Shown: positions 56,341-64,000 of the stretch, one piece after another | Position numbering within the stretch: position 1 is the first letter of the stretch | Layout: every line of letters starts with the position of its first letter | Assembly: GCA_963989245.1 (NCBI GenBank) | Contig: OZ022339.1 | Span: forward strand, 55,531,295 to 55,595,294 | Direction of reading: 5' to 3' | Source of the DNA: Nansenia antarctica | Taxonomy: Eukaryota > Chordata > Actinopteri > Argentiniformes > Microstomatidae | DNA length: 64,000 nucleotides | The notes under the pieces: model-generated | What the model was told of the DNA's origin: nothing | What the model saw: the letters and a program-made list of their open reading frames with translations, nothing else | The model's database searches: none | Made by a program: the position numbers and the translations under genes

Positions 56341-56640
56341 AAGTCGTATTTTACATTTACATTTTGGGCATTTAGCAGGATCACTCCAAGGTTCTTGGCT
56401 GTCTGTGATGGCTTGGAGAGGGCAGGCTTTCCCAGGGATGAAGAGTAGCACAGTCTTGTTAAGGTTGAGCTTGAGATGGCGGGCTGAAATCCATGTAGAG
56501 ATGTTAGCGAGACATGCAGAGACACTGTTGCCACATGTTATGTTAATTTTATTTATAATGCGCCCCCCATCCAACTTTTACATCGGCACATGTAGGTCAG
56601 AGGGGGGAAGGACAGGAGTTGAGTGTCATCTGCGTAGCTT
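56341..56640 (-). mobile_element. LINE family B copy (minus), 3' part
   Basis: In reverse: SYADDTQL near 56635, SVSACLANISTW, HLKLNLNK and FIPGKACPLQ, then AKNLGVIL joined directly to the tail CTGCTAAATGCCCAAAATGT. The C-terminal coding region is therefore deleted. The 5' part of the same element lies at 59616-61146. Confidence 0.85.
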
Positions 56641-56652
56641 GAATCTGCTACA

Positions 56653-59615
56653 TCTGTCGCCCAACGTGGTGCACAGTAGTGGAGAGTCGGCAGAACCGAA
56701 AGGGGGATGGAGTCGCCGCTAGGCCAGGTGGTGGTGCACCTGGTCCGTATGCAGCAGCAGGAAATGTTCAGAGTTGGCGCAGGGACAGGCCGAGGACCGG
56801 GGCATGTTCCCGGGAGCTCCTCCAGCGGCAGAGGGTGGTCCCCAGATCCGCCCGCAGAAGATGGGGGAACGGGACGACCCGGAGGCCTTCCTCACCACCT
56901 TTGAGGGATGGCGAGGGTGGCTGAGTGGCCGGTCACGACGTGGGCTTCCCAGCTGCTGCCCCTCCTCACGGGGGAAGCCCAGCTCGCAGCGCATAGTGTC
57001 CCGGCGGCCGCCCAAGCAGAGTATAACACCGTGGCCAAGGCGATACAGGACCGGCTGGGACTGAGCCCGGGGGAGCATCGCCGGCAGTTCCGCGCCTTGG
57101 CCTACCAGGACAGCGGCTGCCCCTTCCTCTACACCCAGCAGCTGAGAGATCAGGCCCAGCGGTGGCTAAACCCGGAGGCAAGGTCAGGGGCGGAGGTGAT
57201 GTAGCTGCTGGTCCTCGAGAGATTCATCGAGGGCCTGCCGGGGAAGGCCTCCGCCTGGGTCTCCTACCGTCGGCCCACCTACCTCGCCACCCTGGCGGAG
57301 TATCACCTTCCCCGGGCACCGGCTCCAGGGCCGGCCCCACCCCCATGCTCTGCCCCAATCCTGGCCCCACGCCGGTGCGCGGCCTGGGACACGGCCTTGG
57401 ATGGAGCCACGGTAAGAGCCGCTGATGCCTGCCCCGGCGGCCCCGCGGATGGTAGAGGAGGGATGCTGGCAGTGTGGGCAGCCTGGCCACATCCGCCAGG
57501 ATTGCCCCGTGATGGAGGTTGGGCAGGTTGTCTCCCCCGAGTCCAGGACAGGCGTTTTCGCATTCCCAGTAAGGGTACAGCGCGAGACGCACCAGGCGCT
57601 ACTGGATTCTGGTTGCCTACAAACCATGATTCATCAGCGACTGGTTAGATTGGGCTTGGTTTCCACAGAGATTAGGGGGAACTACAGGGGTGTGTGAACG
57701 ACAGGTAGGGAGATGTGAGGCGTGCGTGGTGCTCTGTGCTCGGGGGCGTCCGACACTGGCGAGGAGCCGGGGGAGGCAGCGGATCCTGCACCCTCAGACA
57801 CACTACCAGCGGTTCCCCCGGTGGAATATTTCCCCCTCGAGCAGTCTCGTGACGGTACCCTACGCTGCGCCCTTGACCAGGTGATAATTATTGGACACCA
57901 GTACGGCCAGACTTTGTGCGTGCTCACCCGTATTTTGTATTGATTAGGGATGGACTGTATAGAGTGAGTCGTGACACTCGTAGGGATGAGGAATGAATGA
58001 ATGAATGAATGAATGGACTTTATTGTCATTGCTACAGTACAGATACCAAACAACGAAATTTAGGAGGGGTGGCTCCCCTGGTGTTAGGAAAGGGGAAAAA
58101 AAAAAAAAATTTAGAAAAAGAATAAAAATCACAAGAAGGTAAGGAGCTGGTTTACATAAATAAAGGCTATGTACACAATCCACTGTACTATACTGCACAG
58201 ATAGTCAACTAGGGTTGTCATATTGCACAAAAGTATTTTTTCACGTTATTTAAAGTGTCACAGTTTGCAGGCTTGAAATGTACATGTTTGTGCCTCAGCA
58301 CTAGCTGCCATACAATCCGTCCAGACTGTCCTGGGCCCAGAACTTAGGCCTTTGCTGTGTTCAGGGCCTTGACGGCCCTGTGGTAGAAGCAGTTCTTCAG
58401 TCTGTTTGTCTTAGCGGCCGGGGTCCTGTACCTCCTTTTCGAGGGCAGCCTGATAAAGTGTACGTGCCCAGGGTGGGTCGGGTCCCTGGAGATCTTGGAG
58501 GCCTTCCTGAGACAGCGTGTGTTGTACAGCTCTTCCAGAGAGGGGAGGGGGGCGCCGGTGATCTTCTGTGCTGTTCTCACGACTCTCTGTAGCGCATTTC
58601 TCTCCGCTGTTGTGCAGCTGTAGAACCAGTTGCAGATGCCGTAGGTGAGGATGCTCTCCACTGCGCCGCGGTAGAAGGCCACCAGTATCTCCTGCTTGTT
58701 GTGTTCTTTCCTGAGGCATCTCAGGGTGTATAGCCGCTGTTGTGCCCTCTTGATGGTGCCTTTTGTGTTGTCCTTCCAGGTCAGGTCATCCCGCATGTGA
58801 TGTCCCAGGAATCGGAGGGTTGAGACTCTCTCCACGCTCTCTCCGTCGATGAGCAGGGGCTGGATCTCAGACTTTTTCCTCCTGAAGTCTACGATGAATT
58901 CCTGGGTCTTTGACTTGTTCAGCAGCAGGTTGTTAACCTTGCACAGCTTGCTCAGTTGCTCTACCTCATCCCTGTACGCCGCCTCGTCCCCCCCCCGAGA
59001 TACATCCCACCACGGTGGTGTCGTCTGCAAACTTTACGATGTAGTTGCTGGGGTGGACGGGGGTGAAGTCGTGGGTGTAGAGGTTGTAGAGGATGGGGCT
59101 TAGCACGCAGCCCTGGGGGGACCCAGTGCTGAGGCTGAGGGCTGTGGAGGTGTGGGGGCCCACCCGCACCCTCTGGGGGCGGTCGGTCAGGAAGTCCTTG
59201 ATCCACGCACATATAGAGTGTGATAGACCCAGGTCTAGTAGTTTGGTCACTAGCCTGTCTGGAAGGATGGTGTTGAAGGCGGAGCTGAAGTCCACGAAGA
59301 GCAGTCTCGCGTAGCTGTTTCCCCTCTCCAGGTGGAATAGAGTGGCGTGGAGAGTCGTCGCGATGGCGTCCTCTGTGGACCTGTGGGCTCAGAGGACGCC
59401 AGTGACCCAGTTGCTGGTACCAAGAAGCCGCCGGGAATCTATCTTTCAGGCGGCGCATTATAACCCTATGGTGGGCCACTTAGGATATGATAAAACACTC
59501 AACCGGATAATGGCCTGATTCTATTGGCCAGGGATACGGGCGGAGGTGTGCCTCCTGCCGTGAGTGTCAGCTGGTAAATCCCCCAGCAGTCCCCAAAGTG
59601 CCTTGAATGTGCCTC
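56653..59615 (+). mobile_element. LTR-less Gypsy fragment, Gmr1-like order, split by a LINE
   Basis: It begins at a tRNA-Lys-type primer-binding site (TGTCGCCCAACGTGGTGC, 56655-56672). Gag follows (SCAN-like: ERDDPEAFLTTFEG near 56872, FIEGLPGKASAWVSYRRPTY near 57225), then a zinc knuckle CWQCGQPGHIRQDC (near 57463-57504), protease ALLDSGC near 57600, VEYFPLEQSRDGTLRCALDQ near 57822, AHPYFVLIRDGLYRVSRDT near 57925, and, after the LINE insertion, the integrase zinc-finger region AAHYNPMVGHLGYDKTLNRI near 59450. No reverse transcriptase lies between protease and integrase. No LTR is present. The 12-mer GAATCTGCTACA flanks it at 56641-56652 and 59616-59627. Frameshifts and stops make it inactive. 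Confidence 0.82.
57989..59385 (-). mobile_element. 5'-truncated L2-like LINE (family A, copy 3)
   Basis: In reverse it has DFSSAFNTILPDRLVTKLLD near 59290, SPQGCVLSPILYN near 59110, KFADDTTVVG near 59030, and the C-terminal LPSLEELYNTRCLRKASKIS near 58520. It ends at the (TGAA)n tail near 57989-58013. Similar to copy 1 at 3757-5187. A frame break near 58990 separates the two halves. GAGGA near 57987-57991 and 59390-59394 may be the target duplication inside the Gypsy fragment. Confidence 0.87.
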
Positions 59616-61146
59616 GAATCTGCTACAGTGACAAAGTCATCGGCAGACAGGGAGGAAGGAGGAAGGGAAGGAGGTGGGTTGAGGAGTGTGGAGAATGTGG
59701 AGAACAGTTTTCTAGGATTAAAGGCAGAAGAATGTATTTTGGAATGATAGTAGGATGCTTTAGCAGCTTATGCAGAGGGGTATTTGGAGAGGAGAGAGTG
59801 ATAAAGGTTTAGGTCATCAGGGAGGCCGGTTTTTCGCCATTTCCTCTCAGCTGCCCCAAGCTCTATTCTACATGCATGTAGTGTTTCGGAGAGCCAGGAA
59901 GCACGTGGAGAGGATTGTGCTGACTTCAGTGGATAGAAGGGAGAAGGATTCAACAGAGGGTAGGGAGGATAAGACAGAAGAAGAGAGGGAGGTGGGGTAC
60001 AGAGTACGTAAGTTGCGACGATAGGGTATATAGTGGTTAGAGACTGACAGGGAAGAGGGGGGAGCATATAAAGTGATGATCAGAAACTGGGAGAGGGGTA
60101 ACAGTAAGGTTGGAGGTATGGGAGGATCTGGTGACGACCAGGTCGAGCAGATTGCCTGCCTTATGAGTCGGAGGAGAGCGGGACAGGGTAAGGTCGAAGG
60201 AGAGGAGAAGGTCAAGTACTCCAGATGAGAGGCACTTCTCTGACTGGATGTTGAAGTCACCCAGTAGTACGAGCGGAGTGCCATCATCAGGGAAGGAGCT
60301 GAGAAGGACATCCATCTCTTCTAGGAAGTGACCGAGCTGACCTTGGGGGCGATAGATGACAACAATGTGAGGTTTGACAGGGGAGGAGACAGAAACAGCA
60401 TGGAATTCGAAGGACGATATTGACAGGTGTGACTGTGGAAGGACAGTATGTGACCACTTAAGCGAGATGAGGAGTCCTGTGCCTCCCCCTCGACCAGAGC
60501 CTCTAGGGGAATGAGAAAAGGAGTAGGCATCAGAAAGGGCTGCTGGTGTAGCTGTATTTTCAGGTGAGATCTAGGTCTCAATGAGAGCGAGGAAGTTGAG
60601 GTTGAGGTTGAGGTTGACATGAACGAAGCATAAGCTGAGATAGGCTCAGCTTTCCGGGCCGCTGACTGGCAGTTCCACAGACCTCCCACGGCAATTAAGT
60701 CATGGTCAGTTGAAGAAGGGGGATGGATGAGATGGGAAGTGTTGCGAGGGCGGATGTAACATCTGTGTCCTCCTGAGTGTCAGAAGAACAGGAATAGGGA
60801 GAAAGCACTTTGTGATATTAGTCAGTAGAGGGTTTGTCAGTAGAGAGGTAGAGAGCTAATGGACAGACAGAAGTTGGAATTGCGAAGTGCACTCAAAGTA
60901 GAGAAATATGACAAGAGAACAATCAAAATGGAAGAGAAGAGAAGATTCTTAGTATTCTTAGTGCCCTGGCCATCCTCTCAGGCCTTCCTCGATGGACGTC
61001 CACAGATAGACTACCTTGTCTTGTTGTCACAAGTCTTTGTGTCAGGAGTCTGTCACAGAGGCTGTCGCTCTCTGATCGTCCAGATATAATGGAGGTTCAG
61101 TAATTGCTGAAGACTAGCAGGCTTGCAGCCCCTCCCACTAAGGATC
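59616..61146 (-). mobile_element. LINE family B copy (minus), 5' part with endonuclease
   Basis: In reverse: upstream sequence, then an AP-type endonuclease domain (PRGSGRGGGTGLLIS near 60500, VLLGDFNIQSEKCL near 60250, VSDHHFICSPL near 60070) and the linker ACRIELGAAERKWRKTGLPD near 59860. Frameshifts are present. It continues, with an internal deletion, at 56640. The 5' end abuts the element starting at 61150, so the true start is uncertain. Confidence 0.82.
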
Positions 61147-61149
61147 ACT

Positions 61150-62555
61150 AATGGCGCTTTTCCAACAGACCCGAACCGGGCCGCATTTGTATCCGAGCCG
61201 TGCCGTGCCGTGCCGTACTTTGAGAAACGCTTCTCCATTGTACTGAGCGACCCGGGACAAGGAGGAGTTACGTGTCATAAGATTCCCCCCCCCCCCGCTA
61301 TACAGATCAGCGGGGGGGAAATGCGTGAGCATTTACGTTGAGCACTGTGCTTTTTTTTTGGTGAACTACCGTAATAAGCCTACAAAAGTTCAACTTCAAA
61401 AAGTGCAACTTCTCTGCTTTCAGAATCTGTTTGAATGTTTTAGATTGGGCATATAGTTCATGAATTACGGTAGTTTGAAGGCACGTTGTGGAATCCTCTG
61501 TAGACAGCTCCGGTTTCGGAGCAAGACTATCGGCATTAGTCAAATACAAGCTCACATCAAGTCATCCGCTCACTGCTCTAGATCAAAAATGGCACATCCA
61601 TCAATAATATTACACAATAACAACTGCTCTGATTAGATTGCTTAGATTGTTTAATACATCAAAGGGGGGAAAAGTGAGATGAACTCGCGAGTATCATGCT
61701 CCATTGAACGGAAAGTCCTATCTATCCCATTCAAAGTGTTTTAGTCTTCCCCCTTTCCACTGGTAATAAGGAATTGGCAAGAATAGATCGATATAAATAG
61801 ATCAACATAATGCAGCACTATCATGCACAGATCAGCCTTAAAACATGTAACGTTAGATATATAACGGTGCGACGTATTTCTACGGAAAGGCTGACTGACG
61901 CGGGGCTCAGTCAATCTCCGCGTTCGTTATAGATATGCTTGCAGCAGCGGGTGAACTCCCGGTTCATTGAGTTTACGGTTAAAAGCATAACTTCTCGGGG
62001 TGTCAGCGCGGTGGTTAATAGCTCAAAATGACCGTATACCGATGGTGAAGTTAGCAAAGGAGTATTGTGATTGTACCACCTCCATAGCCGGTGTTATTCA
62101 CGGGCAAAGACGGTGCATAATAGCGATTTTTGTGTTATGCTTGTTGTAAATAAAAGTTCTATGATGCATTGAAATGACATTAAACTAAGATAATACGATA
62201 CGATGGTCAGCATAATTTTTTTAATCTTTATTAATAAGCTATTACAGAAACTGTAGTGACATTTTCCAAGAGCAAATGTGGTATTTAAAGATGGCGGTTA
62301 GAGGTGTACAGTGAACACAAACGATGACGATGTTGTGACGATTTCCATTGACCAATTAACGGTGTGCAGCGTCACACGTCACACGCAGCCTGGCAAAAAG
62401 GTTCTGGGTCTCAAAAAGGTTCCTGGTATCGAAGGGTAGCTAAAGAAGCGACCCGAACCGACCCGAACCGACCCAGGCCGACAAATGGAAAAGCGCCAAA
62501 GAAGCAGGCCAGCCCGGGCTAACCCGGGTCAGCCCTCTAGTGGAAAAGCCCCATT
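61150..62555. mobile_element. DNA transposon-like element, 3-bp duplication
   Basis: The ends AATGGCGCTTTTCC and GGAAAAGCCCCATT are flanked by ACT at 61147-61149 and 62556-62558. Subterminal repeats of GTGCC (left, 61200-61216) and CCGAACCGAC (right, 62452-62475) lie near the ends. It is 1406 bp with no transposase seen. The superfamily is uncertain. Confidence 0.65.
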
Positions 62556-62574
62556 ACTAACCCTAACCCTAACC

Positions 62575-62882
62575 ATAAATGTATAACTGTTTCAAACTGG
62601 TTTCATGAACATGACAATGAGTTCAGGGTTCTTCATTGGCCTTCCCACTCACTTGATCTGGATCCAACGGAACACCTTTGGGATGTCGTAGAACGAGAGA
62701 TTCACAGCTTGAAAGTGCACCTGAAAAATGCAGGAATTGAGTGATACAATCATGTATTCATGGACCAGAATCTCCAACATCTTGTGGAATCAATGCTACA
62801 AAGAATTGAGGCTGTTTTGAGAGCAAAGGGAATCCCCTACCCCGTATTAGTATAGTGCTCCTAATAAAATCCTCAGTGAGTG
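62575..62882 (+). mobile_element. Tc1-like element, right part
   Basis: It resumes the transposase cut at 56340: NWFHEHDNEF-like codons near 62600, LHWPSHSLDLDPTEHLWDVV near 62640, LQHLVESMLQRIEAVLRAKG near 62775. The end AGTGCTCCTAATAAAATCCT then CAGTGAGTGTA completes it. Stops are present. Confidence 0.85.
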
Positions 62883-62972
62883 TAGGTCTACCAAATATAC
62901 CAGATCACCCAATCCCAAATGCTTGCCTTAACCATTGGGGTGCTGTAAAAACATCCTATCAGTGGTTGAGAG

Positions 62973-63566
62973 TAGGGCTGGGTATCGCCACTGATTTCCC
63001 AAAACGATTCGATTCCGATTCACCAGCTCAGTGAGCTCACGATTCGATTCGATTCACGATTCGATTCGATTCGATTCGATTCCGATTCGATCTAGTTAAA
63101 ATATAATTGTTTTGCTTGAATATGAAAGAGATTCTCAGAATTAATGCTATAAATGGTTCAAGGAACCCTATAACATGTAGCATTGTTAAACATATCAATG
63201 AATTGACTCCAAAGCAGTTACATGAATGTACTTTTTATTTACATATGACTTTGCTTTTGTCCAGCTCATCTCTATCGTCACATTTTTAAAATCCAAAATG
63301 CACCCAGACATCTGACTTTAAGCCTGGTGGTGACTTGAGTGTCCCTGCTATCGCCATGTTTTTAGATTTTAGTGTTGAGACCTCACGTTGCGTGAGATAT
63401 GATCAATTATTGTAGCACGAGATCTCGTTGCGGGTTGAAGCTGCAAGCAAAAAATAAATAAAAATAAAAATAAAAAAATCGATCTCGGGATTTAGGAATC
63501 GATAATCGCTCATTTTAATGAAGATCGATTCTGAATCGGGAAATCGATTTTTTTAACCCAGCCCTA
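62973..63566. mobile_element. hAT-type non-autonomous element
   Basis: The ends are TAGGGCTGGG and CCCAGCCCTA. The 8-bp duplication GTTGAGAG is at 62965-62972 and 63567-63574. It contains a (GATTC)n run at about 63003-63090 and CGATT motifs at both ends. It is 594 bp with no transposase. Confidence 0.92.
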
Positions 63567-63574
63567 GTTGAGAG

Positions 63575-64000
63575 CAACCCCTTCCAATGCCCTGTTCTAT
63601 TGTCTGCACTTATAATGTTGAGGTCTCTGGTGTGCGCCAGCACACTACCTCATGCTCATTTTGCGCTCTTTGTGTATGAAAGTGTGGAAACTCAGACGGC
63701 AGACTTCAGTATGGACAAATGGGACAGGGCATAGGATTCAGATTCAATTTAATTGTCATTGACAGACGTAGTACAAAGACAACATCTAACCAATAGTATG
63801 CAATAGTGCACAGTGCAAAAGCCATAACAATATGAACAGATATACAGTATGTACAATGTGACATACACAGACGAACAGGGCGAAGATATGTCCAGTTAAG
63901 ATATGTGAAGTATGGTTATGTACAGAACAAGGGCAATGGATAAATGGGACCAGGCATAGGACAGAGCTCGAAGGACTGAGGCCACTTCCACAGCTAGCCG
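63575..64000 (-). other. prima1 intron or upstream; possible LINE 3' end
   Basis: From about 63735, TTCAATTTAATTGTCATTG and the following AT-rich sequence resemble a minus-strand LINE 3' UTR running off the window. No coding motif was seen. Confidence 0.35.

Noticed and set aside
57162..57697. Several overlapping GC-rich frames on both strands
   Set aside because: All are explained as shifted or antisense readings of the decayed Gypsy gag/protease.

Overview
This window is vertebrate nuclear DNA, almost certainly from a teleost fish. It is a large, repeat-loaded part of a single host gene. Evidence for a teleost: a vertebrate-type gene with splice sites and huge introns, many Tc1-like transposons, L2-type LINEs, tRNA-derived SINEs, hAT and TTAA elements, Gypsy solo LTRs, a BEL/Pao retrotransposon and long CA/GT microsatellites. 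I cannot name the species. There is no operon structure and no sign of bacterial sequence.

Host gene. Two coding exons on the minus strand match the end of prima1 (proline-rich membrane anchor 1, the membrane anchor of acetylcholinesterase tetramers). The transmembrane exon is 46849-46972 and the terminal cytoplasmic-tail exon is 13378-13477. Splice sites and phase agree. The 33.4-kb intron between them, the intron upstream of 46972 and the region downstream of 13378 hold everything else. The signal-peptide and proline-rich exons were not found and probably lie beyond position 64000.

Layout. 1-8.6 kb: microsatellites, small Tc1-type elements, a dead Tc1 transposase with a SINE, a 5'-truncated L2-like LINE and a TTAA MITE. 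8.6-11.7 kb: a Tc1 element inside the terminal repeat of another Tc1 element, with a MITE inside the inner one. 11.7-15 kb: the prima1 3' end and a second TTAA MITE. 15.4-23 kb: a LINE split by a hAT element (itself split by another hAT) and by a Gypsy element (itself holding a solo LTR and a third hAT). 25.7-29.9 kb: an old minus-strand LINE split by a hAT that carries a LINE copy and by a second copy of that LINE. 30.3-38.5 kb: a full-length BEL/Pao retrotransposon with an intact 2042-residue frame and near-identical LTRs. 38.6-41.7 kb: a fold-back element and a small TIR family. 43.3-46.8 kb: a 15-bp minisatellite joined to a Tc1 end, and a Tc1 transposase remnant. 47.8 kb: a solo LTR. 51.4-53.5 kb: another L2-like LINE. 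53.8-56 kb: a 3-bp-TSD MITE and a SINE. 56.1-62.9 kb: a Tc1 element split by a LINE, which is split by an LTR-less Gypsy fragment (PR directly followed by INT, Gmr1-like), which is split by another LINE. 63 kb: a hAT.

The most notable items are the apparently young BEL/Pao insertion in sense orientation within the prima1 intron, the Gmr1-like Gypsy fragment that starts exactly at its primer-binding site, the fold-back element, and the several nested insertions whose target duplications can be read directly. I found no convincing new host system.
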